Below, piece by piece: positions 27,517-35,189 of a stretch of DNA of 64,000 nucleotides. Each line of letters begins with the position of its first letter. Positions within the stretch are counted from its first letter, which is position 1. This DNA comes from JBKECP01 sp047974765. Its GTDB lineage: Bacteria; Pseudomonadota; Gammaproteobacteria; Pseudomonadales; Halieaceae. The DNA lies in NCBI GenBank assembly GCA_047974765.1, contig JBKECP010000020.1:62001-126000 (forward strand), written 5' to 3'. The translations under genes and the position numbers were made by a program. The notes below the pieces were generated by a model. The model saw only the letters and a program-made list of their open reading frames with translations. It was not told where the DNA came from and did no database searches.

Positions 27517-28538
27517 AGCCTCGGGCGGTTTTTGCCACCGAGATGATGTTTGCGCACCAGTGCGCGTATCTGGTTGTAGCTTAGGCCGAGGGTCTCGGCC
27601 GTGCGCCGTTGGTTGTGACTGTGAGCAGCCAGTGCCTGCTCCAGTTGCTGACGCTCTATGGCTTGCATGTGATGATTAAAATTGAGTTTGGCGGTATTTT
27701 GGGTGTTGTCAGATAGCAGCACTGTTTCGGGGTCGTCAGCTGCGGCCCCGGTATCTGCCTCAGTCCAGGGTAAGGTGAAGGGGTCGATAACGATTTCATC
27801 CACGGGTCTATCCGGATCTGCCCAGCGGTGCAGGGAACGCTCAACGGTATTTTTTAATTCCCGGATATTACCTGGCCAGCCGTAGTTGTGCAGGCTTGCC
27901 AGGGCTGTTTCACTAAAACCGGCAAAAAAAGCCCAGCCCAGCTCGGCACACATCCCCATCGCAAAATGTTCAGCCAGCAAACGGATATCTTCATGTCGTC
28001 TTCGCAGAGGAGGGAGGTGAACCACATCAAAAGATAAACGATCGAGTAGATCGAGGCGGAATCTGCCAGCCTCAGCCAGGGATCGCAGGTCGGCATTGGT
28101 GGCTGCTGCTACGCGTACATCCACTTGTAAAGTCTGCTGGCCGCCGACACGCTCAAACTCTCCATATTCGACCAGGCGCAGCAGTTTTTCCTGTAGGCGC
28201 AGAGACATCGTGCCAAGTTCATCAAGAAAAAGAGTGCCGCCGTCAGCCCGTTCAAAATGGCCCAGGTGACTGCGGCTGGCACCGGTAAATGCACCGGCTT
28301 CATGGCCGAATAATTCAGATTCAAGCAGCGATTCGGCCATGGCGGCACAATTGACCTTCAGCAGGGGCGCCTGCCAGCGCGGTGACAGATAGTGCAGACG
28401 TTCAGCTGCCAGCTCTTTACCAGTCCCGCGCTCTCCCAAAATCAGTATTGGCCGGTTGATTGGTGCCAGTGCAGAGATGTGGTCCAGAGCCCGAATAAGG
28501 TTGGCGGAGTTACCAATGATATTGTCACTTGTTCGCAT
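27471..28538 (-). CDS. pspF: PspF, sigma-54 activator of the phage shock operon
   Basis: A 355-residue bacterial enhancer-binding protein without a receiver domain, as expected for PspF. It has Walker A GERGTGKE (residues 35-42), the sigma-54 contact loop GAFTGA (82-87), Walker B LFLDELG (103-109) and a Fis-type helix-turn-helix at the end (AHSHNQRRTAETLGLSYNQIRALVRKHHL). It is divergent from pspA across an AT-rich region suited to enhancer binding. The last 24 or so residues after KHHL exceed the usual PspF end and run up to the IS110 remnant, so the stop may have been remade by that insertion. PspA is expected to inhibit it. Confidence 0.95.
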   Translation of the reverse strand: MRTSDNIIGNSANLIRALDHISALAPINRPILILGERGTGKELAAERLHYLSPRWQAPLLKVNCAAMAESLLESELFGHEAGAFTGASRSHLGHFERADGGTLFLDELGTMSLRLQEKLLRLVEYGEFERVGGQQTLQVDVRVAAATNADLRSLAEAGRFRLDLLDRLSFDVVHLPPLRRRHEDIRLLAEHFAMGMCAELGWAFFAGFSETALASLHNYGWPGNIRELKNTVERSLHRWADPDRPVDEIVIDPFTLPWTEADTGAAADDPETVLLSDNTQNTAKLNFNHHMQAIERQQLEQALAAHSHNQRRTAETLGLSYNQIRALVRKHHLGGKNRPRLHPVALAADADEAQQ

Positions 28539-28673
28539 AAGGCCTAATTTACCTTTTGTAAGGTGAAAATCAATATTTTATAGGTGTAAATCTAATACTA
28601 TAAATTTTTATTTATTTTTCAAATCACATTAAATTAGCATTATATCTTTTTGAATTTGAAATAATTTTTATTA

Positions 28674-28690
28674 TTGGCATGAAATCTGTA
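28674..28690 (+). promoter_or_regulatory. candidate sigma-54 promoter of the psp operon
   Basis: TTGGCATGAAATCTGTA has the -24 GG and a -12 G(T) separated by 10 bases. From memory it resembles the Escherichia coli psp promoter (TTGGCACGCAAATTGTA). Upstream 28560-28670 is very AT-rich, suited to PspF/IHF sites. A second candidate, TGGCAGTGTTCTGGCC at 28817-28832, keeps GG-N10-GC but is closer to pspA. Confidence 0.55.
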
Positions 28691-28765
28691 TTCATGAAGT
28701 CTGTAATAAGTTATGTGTGTTATTTATTCGTGTCATCTATAAAGCAGACAAAGGAAGTAGAGCAG

Positions 28766-28967
28766 ATGGTGTTAAGCAGGCAAGCCTCGTCCCATTTATC
28801 TGGCATTGGTTAGTGTTGGCAGTGTTCTGGCCTTATTGATGAGTCTGGAAAATGCGCTGTGGACCATGCTGCAAATGCTCTGTGTCGTTGAGTTGCTTTA
28901 CCGTGTTGGCGATATAAATGACCGTCACAGCAACGATCACGGCCGATACCGCGCCTGTCACCGCTAG
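28766..28967 (+). pseudogene. small membrane-protein ORF in the psp leader, apparently frameshifted
   Basis: ATG 28766 is preceded by AAAGGAAG at a good distance but stops after 15 codons. In the next frame the DNA is open from 28776 to the TAG at 28967 and encodes a hydrophobic segment (IYLALVSVGSVLALLMSLEN, then MLQMLCVVELLYRVGD). Removing one A at about 28774 would join start and body into a 66-residue protein that ends 16 bases before pspA. This could be a decayed or programmed-frameshift gene, a sequencing error, or chance. An internal ATG at 28839 would give 42 residues but has no ribosome binding site. Confidence 0.4.
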
Positions 28968-28983
28968 ATCAAGGAGCACTACC

Positions 28984-29688
28984 ATGGGTATATTTTCACG
29001 TATGAGCGATATCATTAACTCCAATATCAACTCACTGCTGGATTCAGCAGAAGATCCACAAAAAATGATCCGCCTGATTATTCAGGAAATGGAAGATACT
29101 CTGGTTGAGGTGCGTAGCTCTTCAGCCCGGGTGCTGGCCGATCGCAAAGCCGCTTTGCGACGTCTGGAACAGGTTCGTGGTGAAGCCCAAAACTGGGAGC
29201 AAAAGGCCAAACTGGCTATCAGCAAAGGCCGCGATGATCTGGCCCGGGCTGCTTTACAGGAAAAGCATGTTATCGACGATGAAATTCTTGTTGTTGAAGC
29301 AGAACTGAAGGCACTGGATGAACATATTGCTCATCTGGGTGATGAAGTGGCCCAGTTGCAGCAAAAACTCGATGATGCCAAGGCCAAACAAAAAGCCATG
29401 CTTATGCGTGCCCAGACGGTTGAGTCCCGCATCCGGGTAAAGCGGGAAGTACAGCGTGAGGCACTGGATAATGCCTTTTCACGCTTTGAGCAATTTGAAC
29501 GGCGCATGGATACACTGGAAAGCCAGCTGGAATCAATGGATCTTGGACGGGATATGGCGCCGGATCTGGCGGCTGAGATTAACGCTCTGGAAGAGGATGA
29601 GCGCATTGCCACTGAGCTGTCACGCCTGAAGAGTGAACTTGGCGATAAAGCATACAGCAGCGGTAGTTCAGGTAGTGAAAACCACTGA
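28984..29688 (+). CDS. pspA: phage shock protein A (PspA/IM30/ESCRT-III family)
   Basis: A 234-residue peripheral inner-membrane protein that stabilises damaged membranes and inhibits PspF. ATG 28984 is set by AAGGAG 7 bases upstream and gives the canonical start MGIFSRMSDIINSNINSLLD with its amphipathic helix. The rest is long coiled coil (EDPQKMIRLIIQEMEDTLVE, then ADRKAALRRLEQ) as in the family. The C-terminal tail is short and serine-rich (SSGSSGSENH). First intact gene of pspABC. Confidence 0.97.
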   Translation: MGIFSRMSDIINSNINSLLDSAEDPQKMIRLIIQEMEDTLVEVRSSSARVLADRKAALRRLEQVRGEAQNWEQKAKLAISKGRDDLARAALQEKHVIDDEILVVEAELKALDEHIAHLGDEVAQLQQKLDDAKAKQKAMLMRAQTVESRIRVKREVQREALDNAFSRFEQFERRMDTLESQLESMDLGRDMAPDLAAEINALEEDERIATELSRLKSELGDKAYSSGSSGSENH

Positions 29689-29765
29689 CAGGCAGGTATG
29701 TTTTACAGCTATAAGTCACAAATTTTGAGGAGTGGTTCTGTGCCAAACTCTCTGGAGAAAAGCAA

Positions 29766-30032
29766 ATGGAACTATTGAGCGCAGTCTTTTTATCGGTACC
29801 GATGATCCTGTTTATTGTCATTGTGGCACCGCTGTGGATTTTGATGCATTACCGCAGCGTGAATCGTTCGGCCAGCAGCCTCAATGACAGCGACCGCGAA
29901 TTAGTAGAGCAGATGCTGGTCACGGTGGATAAACTGACGGACAGAATTGAAGCGCTGGAAGCGATACTTGACGCTGAGCATCGTGACTGGCGTACACAGA
30001 CAGGCCGCGGTACGCGGAACAGGAGTGAATGA
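29766..30032 (+). CDS. pspB: phage shock protein B
   Basis: An 88-residue inner-membrane protein: one N-terminal membrane helix (VFLSVPMILFIVIVAPLWIL), then a family-typical cytoplasmic helical region (HYRS, LVEQMLVTVDKLTDRIEALE, ILDAEHRDWR). With PspC it senses envelope stress and relieves PspA inhibition of PspF. It lies 77 bases after pspA and one base before pspC. Confidence 0.95.
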   Translation: MELLSAVFLSVPMILFIVIVAPLWILMHYRSVNRSASSLNDSDRELVEQMLVTVDKLTDRIEALEAILDAEHRDWRTQTGRGTRNRSE

Positions 30033-30033
30033 G

Positions 30034-30543
30034 ATGACTCGCAGATCGTACAATTATGACGGTAATTTGGGTGGCATAGTCTCACGCAGACAGCGCGGCT
30101 GGGGTATGAACCTTTTTCGCAATACCCGCCAGGGCTGGATTGCAGGTGTGGCAGCAGGTTTGGCGGATCATTGGGGTATGGCTCGCTGGGTAGTGCGTAT
30201 GTTATGGATTACCGCCTTTATCTTTAGTGGTGGTCTGGCTGTGTGGGTTTATATTGGCGCCTGGATATTGATGGCACCGCGATTACAGGGGCGGCGAAAA
30301 TGGGCTGCCCAATGGGCTGATAATAATAAAGAGACTGAAGAGATGCTGGATGTTGAAATGGTGTACGACGAACGTGTCCATCAATACCGACCCCGCAAAG
30401 TCTTTCAGTACAGTGAGCCGATTCATGTGCGACTGCAGCGTGCCAGGGAACGCCTTGACGGGGCGCTGGAGCGGGTGGAAGCCATGGAGTCTTATGTCAC
30501 CTCGCGGCACTATGAACTGAATAAGGAGTTTTCCCGGCTATAA
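30034..30543 (+). CDS. pspC: phage shock protein C
   Basis: A 169-residue membrane protein with the PspC domain (LFRNTRQGWIAGVAAGLADH, WVVRMLWITAFIFSGGLAVW, YIGAWILMAPR). ATG 30034 lies one base after the pspB stop with GGAG upstream; the frame is open further upstream inside pspB. The C-terminal part (VRLQRARERLDGALERVEAM, ESYVTSRHYELNKEF) is predicted coiled coil, as in longer PspC proteins. Its N-terminus is basic. It completes the stress-sensing module. Confidence 0.93.
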   Translation: MTRRSYNYDGNLGGIVSRRQRGWGMNLFRNTRQGWIAGVAAGLADHWGMARWVVRMLWITAFIFSGGLAVWVYIGAWILMAPRLQGRRKWAAQWADNNKETEEMLDVEMVYDERVHQYRPRKVFQYSEPIHVRLQRARERLDGALERVEAMESYVTSRHYELNKEFSRL

Positions 30544-30662
30544 GCAGGTGAGAGGGGCAGCCCCTGCTATACATAAGCTGTAATCAGGGGCGGCTTCTGT
30601 GCTGGATTCCACCGTTTACCAGCCATCATTGATGAAATCGATGCCTGGTCTGGTTAATAGTG

Positions 30663-31883
30663 TCAGTGCCTTTGGGGGTGGGTGATAATGCGACCGCTGG
30701 TGGGATCAGGCAGTAATTGCAGGCGGCGACCAGCGAGTGTGGCCATAATGGCGGCCATGAAAATAATACCGACAATAGTGCCGGTAACCCAGGCCAGCCC
30801 CAGTTGCATATCCAGCAGCAGGCCAACAACAAAAGGGCCAATTGCGGCCAGAAAGTAACCAATACCCTGTACCATACCTGACAACTGGGTTGCTACTGCG
30901 GGTGTTGAGCTGCGCAGTACGATCAGTGCCAATGCAAGGCTGAAGTTGCCACCCTGGCCGATGCCAAGCAATACCATACCTGGCCAGACCATCGCATCAT
31001 TGCCCATCAATGCCATCACCACGCCTGCAGCTGTTAGTAGCAGCAGAAATACCAGAGCCGGCCGCTGATCGCGGCCCAGGCGCGCAAGCCAGGGAGCTAT
31101 CAGTGCGGCGCCGGTCTGTACCAGTACGGTTGCGCTGAGCATAAAACCGGCTTCAGCTTCTGCAATGCCCCGCTGTTGCAACAGGTTGGGCAGCCAGCCG
31201 AAGGTGGTATAAGCGAGAGAGGACTGACAGGCCATCAGCAAGGTAATATGCCAGGCCAGCGGATTCTCCATCAGCCCCGGCAGTTTGCTCTGGCTGTGTT
31301 TTGTTGTTTGAGATGGCCAGGGATGGGGTATTTGCATGCGCCAGATAACAAGTACCAGCAGGGCAAAGATTGCCCAGCTGCCAATACTGATTTCCCAGCT
31401 GTGAAAAAGATTGGCCAGCGGCACACTAAGGCCTGCGCTAATAGCCCCGCCCAGACACAGGGCCATAGTGTAGAGTCCGGTGGCAAGATCGGCTCGCCCG
31501 GCTATTTCCCGTTTGACCAGTACAGGCAACAGGGTGCCGGCAATACCGATGCTGGCACCTGCCAGCAGGGTGCCCAGAAACAGTAAAAGCTGACTGGGCC
31601 AGACCCGCAACAGAAGTGCTCCAACCAGTAACAACAGTGCCAGAGAAATGGTCCGTTCCATGCCAAGACGACGGGACAGTATCGGTGCCAGTGGTGCAAA
31701 GATACCTAGAGCCAGTACGGGTATGGTGGTTAATAACCCCAGTGCCAGAGATCCCATAGCCAATTCTGTTTCCAATCGCCCGAATAAAGGTGCCAGCGAA
31801 GCCAGAGCTGGTCGTAGATTCAGTGCGACCAGTACCATCAGCAGTAAAAAGGTGGCGGGTTTTAAGCCTGTAGATATATTCAT
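30663..31883 (-). CDS. CynX/NimT-type major facilitator transporter
   Basis: A 406-residue MFS permease with about 12 membrane segments. The N-terminal pattern (LLMVLVALNLRPALASLAPL) is characteristic of the CynX/NimT group, named for cyanate and nitroimidazole-related transport; real substrates are mostly unknown. Conserved loops include RRLGMERT and GLLTTIPVLALGIFAPLAP. It lies 11 bases after the S-formylglutathione hydrolase gene on the same strand, so they probably form an operon. No cyanase gene is present. Confidence 0.88.
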   Translation of the reverse strand: MNISTGLKPATFLLLMVLVALNLRPALASLAPLFGRLETELAMGSLALGLLTTIPVLALGIFAPLAPILSRRLGMERTISLALLLLVGALLLRVWPSQLLLFLGTLLAGASIGIAGTLLPVLVKREIAGRADLATGLYTMALCLGGAISAGLSVPLANLFHSWEISIGSWAIFALLVLVIWRMQIPHPWPSQTTKHSQSKLPGLMENPLAWHITLLMACQSSLAYTTFGWLPNLLQQRGIAEAEAGFMLSATVLVQTGAALIAPWLARLGRDQRPALVFLLLLTAAGVVMALMGNDAMVWPGMVLLGIGQGGNFSLALALIVLRSSTPAVATQLSGMVQGIGYFLAAIGPFVVGLLLDMQLGLAWVTGTIVGIIFMAAIMATLAGRRLQLLPDPTSGRIITHPQRH

Positions 31884-31894
31884 TGTCTGTTCAG

Positions 31895-32791
31895 CTATTG
31901 CTTGCTTATTGTGGAGGCCTCAGATAGTGCCCGGGCATGGAAGGCTATATGGCTGTCGATAAAACTGCTGATAAAAAAATAGCTGTGATCGTAACCACTC
32001 TGGCGGCGGATCATTGCCGGGTAGCTGGTGCTACGGCAGATCTCCTCCAGCAATTCAGTGCGCAGTTGCTCTTGCAGAAAATCATCGGCTTCACCCTGGT
32101 CGATCAACATGGGTAATTGTCGGGCACCTGCGCGTATCAACTCGCAGCTATCGTAATTCTTCCATGCTTCCTGGTCAGCACCGAGATAATTGCTGAATGC
32201 TTTTTCGCCCCAGGGACAGCGGGTGGGCGCTACAATGGGTGAAAAAGCCGAGACCGAGGTGTAGCGATCAGGGTTTCTAAGGGCAATGATCAGTGCGCCA
32301 TGTCCACCCATAGAGTGACCAAAAATAGATGCACGGTGGGTATCAACAGGGAAAGCCTGCGCCAGCAGCGCTGGCAGCTCCTCGGTGATGTAGTCGTACA
32401 TCTGATAGTTGGCTGTCCAGGGAGACTGACTGGCATTGACATAAAAACCGGCGCCGAGACCGAAGTCCCAGGCGCCGTCGGGGTCGTCCGGGATATTGTC
32501 TCCACGTGGGCTGGTGTCGGGTGCAACAATAGCTACACCATGTTCAGCGGCATAACGCTGGGCACCGGCTTTGTGGACAAAGTTCTCATCCGTGCAGGTA
32601 AGGCCGGATAACCAGTACAGTAGAGGTACCTTGCCGTTCTGAATCTGTGGTGGCAAATAAAGGGAGAAGTGCATATCACAGGCAAGGATCTGTGATGTGT
32701 GTCTGAGCCTGAACTGCCTGCCTTCAAAACAACGGCTTTCAGAAACCGTTTCGATAGTATTCTGGGCTTGTTTTTTCTTTTTTGAAATCAT
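31895..32791 (-). CDS. fghA: S-formylglutathione hydrolase
   Basis: A 298-residue esterase of the FrmB/FghA family, which hydrolyses S-formylglutathione to formate and glutathione in formaldehyde detoxification. The nucleophile is S160 in GHSMGGHGAL. The conserved LYWLSGLTCTDENF, APDTSPRG and GFYVNASQSPW segments are exact family features, and the catalytic histidine is in GYDHSYFFI. ATG 32791 is preferred to the upstream TTG at 32812. The glutathione-dependent formaldehyde dehydrogenase partner is not in the window. Confidence 0.95.
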   Translation of the reverse strand: MISKKKKQAQNTIETVSESRCFEGRQFRLRHTSQILACDMHFSLYLPPQIQNGKVPLLYWLSGLTCTDENFVHKAGAQRYAAEHGVAIVAPDTSPRGDNIPDDPDGAWDFGLGAGFYVNASQSPWTANYQMYDYITEELPALLAQAFPVDTHRASIFGHSMGGHGALIIALRNPDRYTSVSAFSPIVAPTRCPWGEKAFSNYLGADQEAWKNYDSCELIRAGARQLPMLIDQGEADDFLQEQLRTELLEEICRSTSYPAMIRRQSGYDHSYFFISSFIDSHIAFHARALSEASTISKQ

Positions 32792-33096
32792 CACTGGAGT
32801 CCCGTCAGACAAATATTTTTACTTTTGTCGTTGTTGTCGTTGTTGTGTGTCCACTCAAAATCCGATCCTGCATTCGCCAGTGCTATGGTATGTGCGTTTA
32901 TATTGTCAATATTAATGTGACCTTTTACACAGCTGTTGGTAGTGGTGGGCGCCGTGACGCAGGTATTCATACCGGTCTGCTCCTTGCGGACATAAGAGAA
33001 CGGATACAAAACGGCGGCTGCAATAGCATGTAATTACTATCTTTTTGTGCTGCACACTTTGATGTGCTTTACCTGCACACTTTAACGCGCACAGGC

Positions 33097-34194
33097 TCAG
33101 GCAAAAAGGTCGTACTGCCCTGAATGTTGATCGTTTTGTATCAAAACAGGAGCCTTGAAGAGATCGCAGCGCAGGGTTGGTGGCGGCCCCATATCAAGTC
33201 TAAGCTTTTTGCAGGACAGGCGAAAGCGCTGACTGAGCAGATCTGCAAGTGGTCCGCAACCGCGCATGCGTTCACCAAAGCGACTGCTGGAGTCACGACC
33301 TTCACGGTTTTGTCGGATCAGGCTCCAGACATGCTGCGCTCGCAGCGGAAAGTGCTGCCACAACCATTCATCAAAGAGATCGCGCAGCTCAAGTGGCAAT
33401 CGCAGTAGAATATAACCTGCCCGGCTGGCTCCGGCACTGGCGGCGGCGCTCAGAATCTGCTCCAGCTCGACATCGTTGATGGCTGGAATCATTGGGGCTG
33501 CCAGTACGCTGACCGGAATACCTGCTGTACTGAGTTGTTCAATTACCTGAAGACGTCTGTAAGCGGAGGGAGCGCGTGGTTCGAGCAGGCGTTTGAGCTT
33601 GTCATCGAGGGTGGTCACGCTGATAGCAACACTGACCAGTCCTTCGCTGGCCAGCTCTGATAGCAGGCCGATATCACGACTGATCAATGCGCTTTTAGTG
33701 ATGATGGACAGGGGGTGCTGGCACTGATGCAGTATTGTCAGCAGCTGCCGGGTTATATGCAGTTCTTTTTCGAGCGGTTGATACGGGTCAGTATTTGCGC
33801 CCAGTGCAATTGGGCGGCAGTGATAGCCTGCTTTGGCCAGTTCGGTGCGCAGCAGCTCAGGGGCGTTGCGTTTGGCGATCAGGTGCGTTTCAAAATCGAG
33901 GCCGGGAGAGAGACCCAGGTAGGCATGGGTGGGTCGCGCATAGCAATAGATACAGCCGTGTTCGCAACCCTGGTAGGGGTTGATTGATTGTTCAAAAGGA
34001 ACATCTGGTGAGCGATTGACTGTGATAATACGACTGGCGTCCACCATTCGATATTCAGTGACCGGTTGTGGTGATGCAGGCCCGTCATCAATTTCGCTGT
34101 GGCTTGCCAAAAAACGGCTCTGTCGGTTGCTCAGTGCGCCCCGCCCACGGTAATGGCTGCGCTGACGAATAATCAATCTGTCGTTTTTCTGCAT
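33097..34194 (-). CDS. PA0069-family radical SAM protein (SplB-like)
   Basis: A 365-residue radical SAM protein. The 4Fe-4S motif is C77-x3-C81-x2-C84 in GCEHGCIYCYARPTHAYLG, and the flanking NPYQGCEHGC and GLDFETHL segments place it in the PA0069 group, distantly related to spore photoproduct lyase. Members are suspected to act in DNA repair, though no reaction is established to my knowledge. A near-perfect LexA box lies 22 bases upstream of the ATG, directly supporting SOS control. No good ribosome binding site precedes the start; leader or start could differ. Confidence 0.92.
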   Translation of the reverse strand: MQKNDRLIIRQRSHYRGRGALSNRQSRFLASHSEIDDGPASPQPVTEYRMVDASRIITVNRSPDVPFEQSINPYQGCEHGCIYCYARPTHAYLGLSPGLDFETHLIAKRNAPELLRTELAKAGYHCRPIALGANTDPYQPLEKELHITRQLLTILHQCQHPLSIITKSALISRDIGLLSELASEGLVSVAISVTTLDDKLKRLLEPRAPSAYRRLQVIEQLSTAGIPVSVLAAPMIPAINDVELEQILSAAASAGASRAGYILLRLPLELRDLFDEWLWQHFPLRAQHVWSLIRQNREGRDSSSRFGERMRGCGPLADLLSQRFRLSCKKLRLDMGPPPTLRCDLFKAPVLIQNDQHSGQYDLFA

Positions 34195-34215
34195 TGTATA
34201 GTTAGCTGACTTAAA

Positions 34216-34235
34216 TACTGTATATTTATACAGTA
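34216..34235 (-). promoter_or_regulatory. LexA (SOS) box upstream of the radical SAM gene
   Basis: TACTGTATATTTATACAGTA matches the gammaproteobacterial LexA consensus (TACTGTATATATATACAGTA) at 19 of 20 positions and keeps CTGT-N8-ACAG. It is 22 bases from the radical SAM start (minus) and 85 bases from the alpha/beta hydrolase start (plus). The short distance points to the radical SAM gene as the target. Confidence 0.85.
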
Positions 34236-34319
34236 TCGCAGATATTGCAAGCCTGCAAACTGTTGCATTGGCCAGCTTTGCTTTAGGCTGTGTTTGTCTG
34301 ATAAAGCAGGGAGCCTATT

Positions 34320-35189
34320 TTGATAGCAGACCAAAGGCTGGAATACTTTTGTGGAGATGGTACACCACTGGTGTTTGCCCATGCCAATGGCTATCCTGCG
34401 GCCAGTTATCGCCGCTTTCTTAACAGGATGCCTGAGCACTATGAAGTTTACGGTTACAGCCATCGACCTTTGTGGAATGACAAGAGTGAGCCGGTAGCGC
34501 CGATACGGGCCAACTGGTCTGTTTTTGCCCAGGATCTTGTTGATACGCTCAGGCAGTGGACACGGGAACCTGTCTGGATGATGGGACACTCTTTGGGGGC
34601 GGTAGTCTCGCTATTGGCGGTAGTACGCGAGCCTTCGCTGTTTCGTGGGCTTATCCTCATTGATCCGGTTTTTGTTCCTATGCGACAGGCATTGTTAATG
34701 AAATTAACACCCTCCGCCCTGCTCAGGCGTACACCGCTGATACGCAAGACGCTGGGGCGACCGGCCCGGTTTGATAATGTGCAGGCAGCTTTTGATTTTC
34801 ATCGTGGCAAGCGGGTATTCACACGTTTCAGTGATGAGGCGCTGTGGGATTATATTTATGCAGGTACACGCACTGTTGCACGGGACGATACCAAAGGTGA
34901 CAGGGGCTGTGATGATGCTGTTGAACTGGTCTGGAGCCCCGAATGGGAAGCGGCGGTGTATTTGTCTGTGCCGTTGGTCTGGCCCCGTTTGAGGCGTCTG
35001 CAACTGCCAACATTGGGTTTGCGTGGTGAAGACTCCGATATCCTGACGGCCGCTGCCTTGCAACGCTGGCAACAGTTACAGCCGTCGGCCCAACTATTGA
35101 CGTGTGCCGGTGGGCATCTGCTGCCGTTGGAGTTTCCTGAACGCAGTGCCGCTCATGTGATTGACTTTCTACAGCGATCCGGCGGCTGA
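34320..35189 (+). CDS. alpha/beta hydrolase
   Basis: A 289-residue cytoplasmic alpha/beta hydrolase. The nucleophile elbow is GHSLGA with S91, the oxyanion region is FAHANGYPA, and likely acid and histidine are in LRGEDSDIL and CAGGHLLPLE. The start is TTG at 34320 with AGGGAG 6 bases upstream; the next in-frame ATG is too late. The gene ends overlapping the start of the SpmAB-type gene by one base. Substrate unknown; an ester or lactone is likely. Whether the LexA box upstream also affects it is uncertain. Confidence 0.85.
   Translation: MIADQRLEYFCGDGTPLVFAHANGYPAASYRRFLNRMPEHYEVYGYSHRPLWNDKSEPVAPIRANWSVFAQDLVDTLRQWTREPVWMMGHSLGAVVSLLAVVREPSLFRGLILIDPVFVPMRQALLMKLTPSALLRRTPLIRKTLGRPARFDNVQAAFDFHRGKRVFTRFSDEALWDYIYAGTRTVARDDTKGDRGCDDAVELVWSPEWEAAVYLSVPLVWPRLRRLQLPTLGLRGEDSDILTAAALQRWQQLQPSAQLLTCAGGHLLPLEFPERSAAHVIDFLQRSGG

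Noticed and set aside
28239..28601. Long frames antisense to pspF and to the TonB receptors
   Set aside because: Shadows of well-supported genes; no independent signals.
32827..32844. Tandem repeat GTCGTTGTT x2 upstream of fghA
   Set aside because: Two copies of a 9-base low-complexity unit; too short to interpret.
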